DNA of 64,000 nucleotides from Lachnospiraceae bacterium (GTDB lineage Bacteria > Bacillota > Clostridia > Lachnospirales > Lachnospiraceae): assembly GCA_017934175.1 (NCBI GenBank), contig JAGBKB010000063.1:18972-82971 (forward strand), in the 5' to 3' direction. The position numbers were made by a program, and so were the translations under genes. Below, piece by piece: positions 1 through 12,500 of the stretch. The first letter of the stretch is position 1. Each line of letters starts with the position of its first letter. The notes beneath the pieces are model-generated. The model did no database searches. It was not told where the DNA came from and saw only the letters and a list, made by a program, of their open reading frames with translations.

Positions 1-2
1 TA

Positions 3-3000
3 TTGGGTACTTTGAGAGGGTTTGGAGATATTTATGACGCTCTTACTACTCGTAATTTTCTTAGACCAGCTTATGAGCAACTTGATTATACTAATCCGTG
101 GAGTGAATTTTTTGAAAATGCTCAAAATGCTGCTAATGAGAGAATGGAAATATATAGAAAAGACCCCAATGCTACTTGGGCTCTTACTGATTTTGGTTGG
201 TGGGCAGACAATGCTGTTAGTGTAGCTTCTACTCTTAGTTTGTTAATTCCTGCAAAAGGTATTACTGGTGGTATAAGTTTTATTGGTAAAGCTTTAAAAT
301 ATGCAAAAACAGCAGGAAAGGTTGGTAAAGCTAAAACAGTAGGTGATGTTTTACGAGGTATAAATAAGTCTGAACATTTTTGGGATGCTGGTATTCGTGG
401 TGTTCTTGGTGCAAATAAATATAGTAAATATGCAAAACTTTCTGCTGCAACAGATATTGGTACAAGAGCTTTAATTTCTCGAATTGGAGAAAATTATAGA
501 GAAGCTCGCGATACTTATAATAATGTTCATAAAACAACTTTAGATACACTTGATAATTTTACTGACTCTGAACGAGAACAGTTTATTAAAAATAATCCTG
601 ATTTTGCAGATAAAACTGATAAAGAAATAGCCGATTATATTGCTGGTGAAAGTGCAAGTAGAACATATCGTAATGATTTTGCTATGCTACTTATGGATAT
701 TGCTCAATTTAAGGCAATATCTGGTGCTTGGAAACATCTTCCTAATAGAGCTTCTAATATGGCTGTTAGAAAGGCTAATGCAAAAGCTGCTTTAACTGTT
801 GCAACAAATGAAGCTGTTGATGAGGGTGAAAAACAAGTTGCTAAAAGTTTAGGTAAAAGAATATTTAGTGAAGAAAGAAAAGCTGCTTTACGAAGTGGAT
901 TTAAAGGTGATAAACTTTGGAATAAAGTTGAGGCTTTAGAAATTGGTGAATGGTTTGAAGAAATGTATCAAGGTATTACTGCAAAATCCAGTGAAGAAAT
1001 TGCTAATAAATATTTAAACCCTAATTATACAGATAAAGATATATTATCTTATCTTCAAGATGGTGAAATATGGGAACAAGGTTTTTGGGGAATGCTTGGT
1101 GGTATAGCTTTTCAAGCTGCAGGTAAAGGATTAAATAAATTAAGTACTTGGCTTTATACTAAAGCAAATAAAGACTTATCTGAAGAAGATATTAAAACAT
1201 TATTGCGAGGAGAAAATGCTCGTAGAATTGCTGAAATTGAAGGAAGAAAATCTAAAATAGATGATTTTGTAACTAAAATAAAATTGGTTAATGAAGAAGG
1301 TAAAAATCCTTTTAAAGCAACAAGAAATGGTAAAAATATTGAATATAAAGATATAGAAAATCCTGAAGAAAAAGAAAGACTTACTAATATACTTCTTGGT
1401 GGCCTTGCAGAAGAATTAACTTTTGCAGCAATTGAAAATGGTAATTATGATTTATTTAAAGAATGGGTTAGTCAATCTTCTATAAATGAATATATTAAAC
1501 AAGAAGGTGGTGATGTAAATATTGATTTAGAAAGTAGACTTTTAAATGATATGGATTCTATTGCAAAAGACTATTCTGAAACTTATGGTCAATTAATGGA
1601 ATCCGCTGATGTTGTTAATCCTTATGCTGCACAACTTGCTGTTAGACAAATAATTCGTAGAAACAGACAAATTAATGATATGCAAGATAGTATCGATAGA
1701 CAAAGAAGTAAATTAAATAATCTTGCAGAAGTTCATGCTGAAGGTGTAGATGTTGAAAATGATATAAACCAACAAGTTTATAATCAAATTCTTTGGGAAC
1801 TTGAACAACTTGATTCTCGTGCATCTGGTTTACAACAATTATATGATTCTAAAAAACCTAATAGTAAAGGTGTTGTTCTTAGTAAAAGTGGTTTAGATGC
1901 TAATTTAAAAGAAATTAACAATATAAAAGAAGCAATAGTAAAATATATAAGTTCTAATACTTCTTTTGGTTCTAATGAAAGATTTTCACAATTAATTGCT
2001 ACTGGTCAATTTACTCAAGCACTTGACGTATTTAAAGACCATAATTCAATGAATTCTAATTTACTTAAAAATTATATTGAAAGTACTCAAAATTTAATAA
2101 AAGAAATTGCTGCTACTGAATTATATAAAGATGTTGCACAAAGAACAGCACCTTATTCAAAGGAAGATTATTCACAAATATATGAAAATTTTGAATCTGT
2201 TCTTTATGATACAGCAAATACAAGATTTAATGACGCTTATAATAAAGCTAAACAATATATAGAAAATTCGAATAATTATGATGCTGCTTTATCTGAATTT
2301 TTAAGTGAAGAATTAGAAGATGAAGATTTAAAAGAAGCAGCTAAAATTCTTAAACTTGGTTATGGTAGTAGAGAAAATCTTACAAGAGATTTTATAAATG
2401 ATATAAATAAACTTAAGAAAAAAGATTCTAAAGAAGCAGAAAAAGTTAATGCTGAGGAAAGAAGTGGAGAAGAAGTTCCTCCAGAAGTTAAGCCTGCGAT
2501 TCCTGTTGAAACTCCAAAAGAAGAACCTAAAAATCCTGATGAAATTGCTGCAGGAATTAATGGAGTTCAAGAAGAAGAAATTGACCCACAAGACCCTGCA
2601 ATAGATAAAGCTGCCGAGGTTGAAGCTGTTGCTATGTTACAAAGACTTGCAACAATTAATACCTCTGATATAGAAAAAGCAAGAGCATCTGCTGTAGAAG
2701 CTGCTTATAAAGTTATTTCTACTAAACCTAAAGAATTTTATAATCTTATAAATGGTAGTTCGGTTGATTTTACTTTAGATTATAATAATTTTTTAAATCT
2801 TATTGCAGCAGAATTAGTTAATAGTTTTAATACCGACCAAACCCTTGCTAATTTGGTTGCTGAATATGGACTAAAAGTATTTCTATCTACTCCTACTGCA
2901 AAAAGTTCATTTGCTAAAAGACCTCAAGCTATTAAACAAATTACTAATTTTTTAAATCGAATTAATGAAATTAGTACAAATGTTGATTGGAGTCAAGGTT

Positions 3001-6000
3001 TTGACGCAGTTAATGGTATTTATGACCCTTCAAAGATAAGAGCTTTTACAGAAGAAGAGCTTTATAATAAATTTATTGATTTACTTAATACTTATAGTGA
3101 ACTTCAACAAAATATTTATAGTAAAGATGGTAAATCTTACATTAATCTTTATGATGTTGCTCAATATTTGATGCAACTTGCAGATGAAGGAGATATAAAT
3201 TATGAAACTGTTGTTCAAGCTATAACTAATTTAAAAATATTTGCTAAAAACTATAAAGGTTCTGAATTTGTACTTGAAGGTAAAAGTTTTATTACTAAAA
3301 ATGCAGAAGCTATTATTGATGATATTTATCAAAGATTAACAACTTATGAAACTGTAAGTGATAAATTACATTTTGATGTTTATAAAACTACCGATGCTAC
3401 AAATCAAACTCAACAAAAAAGTATAATACAAAAATTTAAAGAATTTAGAAGTAAAAATAAAGAGCTTAAAATAGAATATCGTAGAAATTCTAAAACAAAT
3501 GAACCTATTTCAGTAAGTTTATATTATGAAGATGATGCCGGAGGTAAACAAGAAATTGGTTATTTAGACTTAGTTAGTGATGTTTCTGAAGGAAAACAAA
3601 ATACTGCATATAAACGAGATAAAGGTGCTGGATTTAGGTATAGTGTTTCTTTACGGGGGACAGAATATGAAATGACTCCTGCAATAGATAACTTATTTAA
3701 ACAAATTATTAAAGGTGCTGATAAAAATGCCAATAATGAACAAAAGGAATTATATGAATTATTTAGAAATTATTTTATCTTAAATAATCCTAAAGAATTT
3801 GATACTGTAAAAAATAGTAAAGAATATAATATAAATACTAATACTAAAATAAAACTTTTAAATAGTGATTTGTTTTTAGATTTATTAAAATCTAGTTCTT
3901 ATGGTATTCCTATTAGAGAAAGAAAATATGTTCCTGCTGCACAAAAAGAAATGTTTATTACTACAGGATATTATACTGCAGAACAATTTGATAAACTTGA
4001 TATTAATAGAAAACTTGATATAACACAAAACTTTTTTAATGATGTAGCAAATGTTATTTTTTATGAACTTAAATCATATACTTCTAAAGAAAATTCTGCC
4101 AATAATCTTGGTGAAAGTGCTATGCTTGATAGCTATAATAATTTTGTAGAAAAAGTTTTTGAAAATTATAAATCTACTTATTTATTACAAGCTAAACTTG
4201 ATGAAGCTGGTAAAAATGGAATTACAAATCTTTCTATAAAATATAATAGCGATAATGCTGCAAGAATAAATTATTCAGAAAATGGTAAAGAACGAGGAAC
4301 ACAAGGATTAATTCCTATAAAAGATGTTAAAGACCATCCTTATGTTTTCGTATATGGTAATACTTTATATGACGAATATGGTAAATCTTATAATACTCCT
4401 GCTTGGATGGGCAATGGTACTTCTGGCATTTTAATGTATGATAATGGCAATCCTTTTATTGCTATGTTTACAGGAGCAAATGTTGTTGCTCAAACAAATA
4501 TAGAATTAGCAAATGCTCTTCATTCATATTTTGGAGAAGCTATTGATAAATATTTTAATGCTGTTGGTAAAGATGCAGAAACAGAATATGAAAATCTTTA
4601 TAATACTTTTGAAAGCCTTATTGGTAGACAAAGATTATTTAAAGGTTTTGAAGTTGAAAAGCTTCCTTCATCTGATGCGTTTGCATTAAAATATGTGGAT
4701 GAAAATGGAACTAAACATACTTTTGCTACTTTCTTCAAATATAGTGGAGATATTGTATGGAATGGTGACCATTATGAAACAAAAGATGGTAAAAGGGTTG
4801 CTAATAAAGATAAACATATTTATGCAAAACCTGCATTAAGTATTATAATAAATAATAAACGAAGAAATGTTTATAATAATAAAGATGATGCTGCTAAAAA
4901 GGAATTAACTAAGTTTTTAAATGTTTTACTAAATGGTCATAAAATGCATACTGCTACTGGTATTATAGAAATATTTAAAGGTTTACAATATAATTCTGAT
5001 GCATCTGTTGCCAAATATTATAAAGGTTCTTCTGTACAAGGAGTTAACCCAAGTATTCTTAAAAGAAATGCTAAAATAAACGATTATATATCTAAAAAGA
5101 ATGGTAAACTTGTTATAAAAATTGGTAATTTTGAAGCATCTTATGATAATTATGCTCATTTTCTTATAGCAAATAATGCTATGTTAACTACTCATTCTGG
5201 TAGAACTAATAAAACTATAAATGAATATCAAACTGCTCCTACTTCTGTATATGTAGATATTGATTCAGTTCAAACCCCTTTAAAGGAAATGGATAATGAA
5301 CTTATTAAGAAAGGTTTGTCCAAATATGTTAAGGAAAAGTTTCCTAAAGGTAAAGGGCAAATAAGCGTTGATGATGTACTTAAAAGCACAGGAGTAAGTC
5401 AAACCGAAATTGATTCTTATAGGAAACTTAGTGAAACTATTTGTAAAAAGTATCAATTTATTCCTGATACAGTAGAAATAGATACTACAATGAAAACTTC
5501 TGATGATGGTGGCTATTATCCTAAAGATTCAAAAAGTCCTTATAAAGGTAAAATAGTTTTATTTAAAAGTGGCATAGAACTTGCTAATAATAAAGATAGA
5601 ATTAATATTTTAAGACTTCTTGTTCATGAACAAATACATAAAGTTGTAGATATTAATAATTTCTTTGATGGAGAAGTTGGAGAACAACGAGCTGCTGTAA
5701 TTGATGACATTTGGAATCAACTTTATAAACATACCAGAACTCTTGATACTAATGATTGGTTAAGAAAATTTGCTAATCAATTTAATAGATATTGGAAAAA
5801 TGTTTCAGCAAAAGAAAGAGCTAATGAATTTATTGCTGAAATAATGAGTCAACCCGGTTTGATAAATAGATTAAATGATATTGAATATAAAGGTAAATAT
5901 GTTATTAGTAATACTAAGGAAAGTTTATTCCAAAAATTATTAAGAACTATTATGAACTTATTTGGTAATAATATTGATACTATAAATGAAAATACTATAT

Positions 6001-6467
6001 TAGATAATATTAATAAAATTCTTGGTGACGATATTTCTATTTCTATAACTGCTCTTTCTAAAGTTGGAAAAAAAGTTAAAAAAATTGAAACAGTTCTTGC
6101 TGAAGAAAAAGAACCCGAAACAGGAGAAATTACTAAAAAAGAAGGACTTGATGCTACTAAAAAAGGTCAAGCTTCTTTACCTGAAAATAAAGAAGAAGAT
6201 GAAGGTAAAGAAGATGATGACGATGAAGATGAATTTAAATTTACTAAAAAGAAAAGAGATATTTATGATAGAAATAGCTCTAAAATAAGAAATTATGCTC
6301 CTATTGAAATTGCTATTGATGATGTTAATAAAGATGGTACTAATAATCCAAACGGATTAGTCTTTGTCCCTAATATGGAAGAATTTTTAAATAGATTTCC
6401 GGTTAATGAAAGGGCAGCAATAAAGGCAGAATTGACCGCAGGGCGCATAACTTATGTTTGCCAATAA
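3..6467 (+). CDS. Giant virion-type protein with zincin motif, 5' truncated by window
   Basis: The frame is open at the left edge and the first in-window codon is TTG, so the true start lies upstream; 2,154 codons are visible. An HEQIH zinc-metallopeptidase motif (HExxH) sits at about residues 1875-1879, followed by an acidic patch (GEVGEQ). Glycine/alanine-rich hydrophobic stretches lie near visible residues 70-110 and 365-380. The C-terminus has a highly acidic run around residue 2070. Position directly before the RNA polymerase ORF matches the block of giant proteins in crAss-like phages that are packaged and ejected with the polymerase. Proteolytic activity is inferred from the motif only. 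Confidence 0.75.
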   Translation: MGTLRGFGDIYDALTTRNFLRPAYEQLDYTNPWSEFFENAQNAANERMEIYRKDPNATWALTDFGWWADNAVSVASTLSLLIPAKGITGGISFIGKALKYAKTAGKVGKAKTVGDVLRGINKSEHFWDAGIRGVLGANKYSKYAKLSAATDIGTRALISRIGENYREARDTYNNVHKTTLDTLDNFTDSEREQFIKNNPDFADKTDKEIADYIAGESASRTYRNDFAMLLMDIAQFKAISGAWKHLPNRASNMAVRKANAKAALTVATNEAVDEGEKQVAKSLGKRIFSEERKAALRSGFKGDKLWNKVEALEIGEWFEEMYQGITAKSSEEIANKYLNPNYTDKDILSYLQDGEIWEQGFWGMLGGIAFQAAGKGLNKLSTWLYTKANKDLSEEDIKTLLRGENARRIAEIEGRKSKIDDFVTKIKLVNEEGKNPFKATRNGKNIEYKDIENPEEKERLTNILLGGLAEELTFAAIENGNYDLFKEWVSQSSINEYIKQEGGDVNIDLESRLLNDMDSIAKDYSETYGQLMESADVVNPYAAQLAVRQIIRRNRQINDMQDSIDRQRSKLNNLAEVHAEGVDVENDINQQVYNQILWELEQLDSRASGLQQLYDSKKPNSKGVVLSKSGLDANLKEINNIKEAIVKYISSNTSFGSNERFSQLIATGQFTQALDVFKDHNSMNSNLLKNYIESTQNLIKEIAATELYKDVAQRTAPYSKEDYSQIYENFESVLYDTANTRFNDAYNKAKQYIENSNNYDAALSEFLSEELEDEDLKEAAKILKLGYGSRENLTRDFINDINKLKKKDSKEAEKVNAEERSGEEVPPEVKPAIPVETPKEEPKNPDEIAAGINGVQEEEIDPQDPAIDKAAEVEAVAMLQRLATINTSDIEKARASAVEAAYKVISTKPKEFYNLINGSSVDFTLDYNNFLNLIAAELVNSFNTDQTLANLVAEYGLKVFLSTPTAKSSFAKRPQAIKQITNFLNRINEISTNVDWSQGFDAVNGIYDPSKIRAFTEEELYNKFIDLLNTYSELQQNIYSKDGKSYINLYDVAQYLMQLADEGDINYETVVQAITNLKIFAKNYKGSEFVLEGKSFITKNAEAIIDDIYQRLTTYETVSDKLHFDVYKTTDATNQTQQKSIIQKFKEFRSKNKELKIEYRRNSKTNEPISVSLYYEDDAGGKQEIGYLDLVSDVSEGKQNTAYKRDKGAGFRYSVSLRGTEYEMTPAIDNLFKQIIKGADKNANNEQKELYELFRNYFILNNPKEFDTVKNSKEYNINTNTKIKLLNSDLFLDLLKSSSYGIPIRERKYVPAAQKEMFITTGYYTAEQFDKLDINRKLDITQNFFNDVANVIFYELKSYTSKENSANNLGESAMLDSYNNFVEKVFENYKSTYLLQAKLDEAGKNGITNLSIKYNSDNAARINYSENGKERGTQGLIPIKDVKDHPYVFVYGNTLYDEYGKSYNTPAWMGNGTSGILMYDNGNPFIAMFTGANVVAQTNIELANALHSYFGEAIDKYFNAVGKDAETEYENLYNTFESLIGRQRLFKGFEVEKLPSSDAFALKYVDENGTKHTFATFFKYSGDIVWNGDHYETKDGKRVANKDKHIYAKPALSIIINNKRRNVYNNKDDAAKKELTKFLNVLLNGHKMHTATGIIEIFKGLQYNSDASVAKYYKGSSVQGVNPSILKRNAKINDYISKKNGKLVIKIGNFEASYDNYAHFLIANNAMLTTHSGRTNKTINEYQTAPTSVYVDIDSVQTPLKEMDNELIKKGLSKYVKEKFPKGKGQISVDDVLKSTGVSQTEIDSYRKLSETICKKYQFIPDTVEIDTTMKTSDDGGYYPKDSKSPYKGKIVLFKSGIELANNKDRINILRLLVHEQIHKVVDINNFFDGEVGEQRAAVIDDIWNQLYKHTRTLDTNDWLRKFANQFNRYWKNVSAKERANEFIAEIMSQPGLINRLNDIEYKGKYVISNTKESLFQKLLRTIMNLFGNNIDTINENTILDNINKILGDDISISITALSKVGKKVKKIETVLAEEKEPETGEITKKEGLDATKKGQASLPENKEEDEGKEDDDDEDEFKFTKKKRDIYDRNSSKIRNYAPIEIAIDDVNKDGTNNPNGLVFVPNMEEFLNRFPVNERAAIKAELTAGRITYVCQ

Positions 6468-6490
6468 ACACTACATTTGTAGTATAAAAG

Positions 6491-6526
6491 TGTCAGAAAT
6501 GGGCTAAAAATGGCTCATTTCTGACA
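6491..6526 (+). terminator. Hairpin between the two giant genes
   Basis: Arms 6491-6504 and 6513-6526 form a 14-bp stem with one G:U pair and an 8-nt loop, followed by a short T-rich run. A second small inverted repeat (6470-6483) lies just after the stop codon of the upstream gene. The position in the 129-bp gap fits a terminator or attenuator controlling the polymerase gene. Confidence 0.55.
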
Positions 6527-6596
6527 ACTTTTAAAAGTTTTCAATTTTAAAGAAACAATTAAATTTTACAGTGAAGAACTTAAAATTAATTATATT

Positions 6597-9500
6597 ATGA
6601 GTTGTTACGCAGAAGGTTTTACTTTAGTTGAAGATGCTAAAGGTAAAGTTACAAATCAATTACAAAAATTAACTCCGATTGTTTCTATTAAGCAAATGAT
6701 TGCTTCAAGAATTAATGATGGGAGTTTTGAAATTTGGGCTAAAGATACTTATCCTAAAGATTTTAACGATGGCAAATCTTTATTTGATAAATCAGAGGGC
6801 ACTATTGGTAAATATTTAAGACATTATCTTCGTAGTCATTTTGCTTCTGTACAAAATAGTACAAAAGTAAATCAAAATGAAGATAGACAATTATTTACAA
6901 GTATTACTGCTAAAAAGACTGCTACCATATACGGTGCTTATTTGATTGGTAAAGAGTTTTATAGAATTAAAAATTTAGATAAATCTGAACGACCTTCTTC
7001 TAAAGATTTAGGTAAAACTGTTAGAGAAAATGTTACTGCTCAAATAGTTAAAGAATTTGATAATAGGGGTAAGTCTTATTTTGAAAGTAACCCAAATCAT
7101 TCGTCTGCAAATGAATATTTTAATTTAGAAAAAAATATAGATGATTTAAATAATAGTATTGATGAATTAGAAGTAAAAATTGAAGAAGCTGCTTCTGAAC
7201 AAAATAAAGAAGAATTTGATAAATTAAATATAAAATATGATGAATTAATTTCTATTTTACATAAAAATTATTCTGATAAAAGACAACTTGTTTATAAAGC
7301 TTTATTTGGTAGTAATAATATAGCTTTAATGAATTATGCTACTTTATTTAATATAGTTACTTCTAATACAGAAAATATAGTTGATAGATTTGGTAATACA
7401 ATAACTGCTGCTGATGAATATTTCAAAAATGTTTATGCCCATAAAAGTTTACTTAACATAAAACATATTTTTGAAGAGCAAACAGAAGAAGAAAAACAAT
7501 CTGATGATTCTGATGAATTAGAAAATTTTGAAGATATTACTGAAGAAGATATAGACATGATGGCTACAAATTGGGACAATTATGTTTATAGCAATTATAT
7601 TAAACATTTTGAAGGTGGAGTTCGTTTATATCTTAGTAATATTCTTAAATCAGATATACCATATAAAGATTATGAAGCTGGTAAAGGATACAATACTGAA
7701 AATGAATTAGGTGTTGCTTTGCCAATGAGCGATAAATTTGTTGTTACACAAATAACAAATGGTGCATCTTTCTATTCTATTAATGATTTTATTGAAAGTG
7801 TAAAGAAATTAGCAAATACTGTTCCTGCTCTTTATGGTCTTTCACAATTAGTTAAAGATATGGAGAATGATGAACAATTTGCAAGAAAAATATTTACCAA
7901 TTTTGCTCGTCCTGTAATTGCTAAAACTTTAATTGATGTTAATAGAGCAAGTGACCCCACAATAAGTCAAAGTAATCTTACTGCAAATCCTATTAGTAAA
8001 ATGTATTTTGATTTATTGAATGTTGCTAAACTTACTTATAAAGATGTATATGATGAAAAAGATATTACTGCATTAAACAATATATCTAAAGAAAATCCTA
8101 TTAACCAAAAAGAACTTCTTATTACCGTTCTTAGAAAATATTTCCCTAATTTAGATTTAACTACTTTAGAAAATATTTTATATAATAATGATAAAAATCA
8201 ACAAGATTTATTTATTTATAATGCTGCCAAAGGTTTATCATTTTTTATAAATAGTATTAAGCCTGTTATTACTGCTGAAAATAAAGCCAATAAAGAATTT
8301 GGTGTTTTAATGGCTGATTATAATAAAAAATTAGAAGCATATAATGATATAAATAATCCTAATAGAGGCGAAAAACCTATAAGACCTGAATATGATTCAA
8401 GTTATATAAATTATAAAAGTTTAGAACAACCTTTAATTCAATTAAGTAAACTTTTAACTCCTTATTTTGTAGTTAATACTGAACTTAATCATTTAAATGC
8501 TAAAGGTACTGTATCTTCTGATATAATAAATGAAAGTTATTTAACTAATTTTATAAAACAATTAAATTATACAGTTAATGAACCTGGTGGTGAATTAAAA
8601 GGTGTTGAACTTCTTAAAAAATTTTTAACTCAATCTAATAGTTTTTATTATAATAATTTATTATTTGGTATTACAGATTCTAAAGGCAATATATTAAGAG
8701 AAGGTTTATTTATTAGAACTAATGGTAAAATTTCTGTAAATCCTAAAGCAAAAGATTTACTCAAAGCTGCTTTATTTGATGGTGTAAGAGATAGAAATAG
8801 TCTTTCCGGTGTTGATTATAGGAATATGACTCAAAGAGATTATTTCTTATCAATGATAATTGCTTATAATACTCCTATTAATATAGATAATAGTATTGAA
8901 GATAATAATCTTCGAAACAGAATAGCAAATATTATGCTAAGAATTCCTTCTGATGCTTCTAATAATTTTATGGTTACTATGGAGCGCTATGATTATTCTG
9001 GAATGAATGGATTATATTCTTATGATGGTAGTATATTATCTAATGAAATTTCTAATATTCTTCAAAATCTTGGACAATACAATGGGGTTTATGTTGGTGA
9101 AGATACAGATTCTTTAACTGGATTTAAAAGAAAAATTAACATATATGATAATTTAACTGAAGAATATTTTGTTAGTACAAATGATGTAAGAGATAATAAT
9201 AAAGCATCTGAAGACCTTATAACCTCAATTCTTTATAAAGGGGGTATACAAGGAGATTTTGATGTTATAGGATACACTAAAAAGTTTGATGGTGATAATG
9301 TTATTATTCCTATAATTTATAAAAAATCTGGTACTGATATTAAATTTGTTATTTATCTTAAAGGAAAATATGATAAAAAAAATCAAACAGTAAATAATGC
9401 TAAAATAGATAAAATAAGTTCTTTAGCAAAACATTCTCAAAAATATACAGAATTTGACGAATTTGGCAAAGTAACTTCCAATACAAGATATGAATTTAAT

Positions 9501-12500
9501 AATATTGAGGATACTATAAATTTATTTTTAAATGATAATGCTGATAGATTAACAGAATTATTGATTAAAGACAATAAACTTAAAAAGAATTTAAATAGAG
9601 ATAGTGCAATATTCCTTGGATTTAAAAATCAAGTTATTGGAGAAATAAATGATATTGTTAGAGCATTAGATACTTTATTTAAATTTGATAAAGCTACTAA
9701 ACAATATAGAATTATTAATTCTACAGATGGATTATTTGAATGGAAGCATTATACTGATAATTCTGTTATAGATGAAAATGGTCATCTTACTGGAAAAGTA
9801 TTTACTCCTATTAAATTATTTACGATTAATGGTGTTAATTATTCTGTTGATATTTCAGAATTATTAAATCTTTATGGTAAAAACGGTCTTATTAAAAAAG
9901 ATGACAAAGGTTATTATTTAAATATTCCTAATAATAGTTTTATACAATCTATTTTTAATAAAACTTTACAACTTAATTTAGAAAAGAATAATACTATTGT
10001 CGGAATAAATAATAAAATTGATGATATTGTTGAAAAGTGGATTAATGCTTATGACAATTATATTAAAACACAATTACTTTCTTTTAATAGTGTTTTAAAT
10101 AATATAAATGACATTTCATATAATAAAGTTGTAGAAGCTATATATAATATAACTTTAGCTTATATGGATTTTGATGCTATCTTTGAAGGTGATTCTAAAT
10201 ATTATAAAGATGCCCAAACTTTCTTAAAAAGGGCTAAAGAGGTTCAAATGGCTGGTTCAAGTTTTTCTGCTTATGATTTTGGACATGAAATTGGAGGAGC
10301 TATTAAAACTCTTAAAGACAATAATAATAACGATATTCTTGTTACATTAGCAAATGCTGCTGGAGAAAGAACTCCTATAACAGTTAATGAAAAACAATTA
10401 ACTTTAGATACAGGATTTAGAGCTGTAACTATTAGAAATACTAAAAGAGGATTTGAAAGGGCTACAGAGCTTTATGATGAAGTTTATAAAGAAAACTATA
10501 AAAAATTTATAGCTCAAGGTTTGGATGATAAAACAGCAAAATCTATTGCTAAAGAAACTGCAGAAGCTATAGCTAAAGGTTATGGTGATTTTATTGTAGA
10601 TGGACAACAAATAAAAGGACAATCCACAAAAATTAATGATGCCCAATCATATATTACAATTTATGAACTTGCGCGTAGAAGATATGCAAACGGTACTATA
10701 GATGAATATAGAGATTTAATTGAAAAACTTATTCGTCCTGAAGATGAATTTGATATTAATGATATTGATTTAGAACAACTTAGTAGATTTATTCAAGTTG
10801 AAAAGAATGTATATTATGATATTCAATTTGACCCTGTTACTAAAGAATATTATCCTCGTCAAATTAAAAATGCTGAATTTGTTTTAATACCCAATTTACT
10901 TCCTAAAGATAGTGATTTAAGAGTACTTGCTGATTTAATGATTAAGAATAATATTCATCAAGTTAATACTGTTGAAACTTCTAAAGCTGCAAATAAAAAT
11001 GTTCTTGAGTTTTGGGATTCTAAAAATGAAAAAATTATTCTTAAAGAACAATTTGAAGAAAATATAAAAGATGATTCTAATGTAGAAACTTATTATTATA
11101 AAAACCTGCATAAACAACAAGATATTGTTGACCACATGGTTGATAAACAAAATAAAGCAGGTATTCAAATATTAAAGAAATTACAAGATAATGAAAGTAC
11201 AGCTTCTGAAAAGGTACAAAAAGCTGTAAAAAATATGCAAGATGCTCTTGCTGCAAATATTGAACATGATTTTAGAACTTTAATTTTCCAATTTGGCTGG
11301 ACTGTTGATAAAGAAACTGGAAGATTATGTAATATTGGTGACGATGACCCTACTACAAAATTTAATCTTAATTTTACTGATTTTTATGCAAGAGCTCGTG
11401 AAGAAGCTCAAAGACTTGATATGGATAGTAATTTCCTTGAATATCTTGAATTAGATTTTACAGGAAATCCTATTATGCCTGCTGATATGGGTCCTGTTTC
11501 TCAAAAACTTGAAAATATTGCTCAAGCTATATTTAATAGTAAGATTGCAAGACAGACACTTCCTGGCTGGCATGCTGTTCAAGTTACTACTGTTGGTTAT
11601 GATAATACATTAGAATATCATCCTGAAGTTTATGTTGAAATTGCAAACCCCCGTAAAGAAATTACTGCAAAAGAATACGAGGCACTAAAAGAAGAGGATA
11701 AAAATAAATATCAAAAAGTTGCTTATGTTGATGCTTTAATTCCTATTTGGAATAGTGAACTTGAAGAACTTGTTGATAGTCTTACAGAAAAATATAATGG
11801 TGATAGAAAGAAAGCTGAACAAGAAGTTATTGATAAACTCAATAAAGCTAATCTTGATAAACAAATTGGTTATCGTATTCCTACTGAGGGTAAGCAATCT
11901 GTAACTATTCTTAGAATTAAAGGTTTTTTACCAAGAATTTATGGTTCTACTATTATTGTAGCTAATGAATGGATTACTCAAACAGGTGCTGACTTTGATA
12001 TTGATACTATATATGGTATTTATCATGAACTCAGAGTTGTTGGAGAAAATATTTTTAAAATTACTTCAAATACTAATACTGATGAATATAATACAAAGAA
12101 AAGATATGTAGCTTATATTAATGAAATGCTGAGGAATGTAAATGATGCTACTAAAGATTATATACAAACTGCTAAAAATGCAAGAAATATTGCTTATGAG
12201 GCTATAGAAGATGCAAGAGAACATAAAAAAGCTTTTGATGAACTTAATAAACAAAGAAAAGCCATATTTGCTGAACTTGAACCTTCTGATAGAAAATTTA
12301 TAAATAAAAGTATTAAAAAGTTTATTAATAATAAAAAGATTTCTGATATCAATAAAGATAAACGAATAATTGATAGACTTAATACTTTAAAATCAAATGA
12401 TTATAAAGATAATACTAAAATTCTTGATATAATAAATAAATTAATTGATATTTATAATCAAAGAATTGAACTTAATCAAGAATATCGTGATGACAATTTA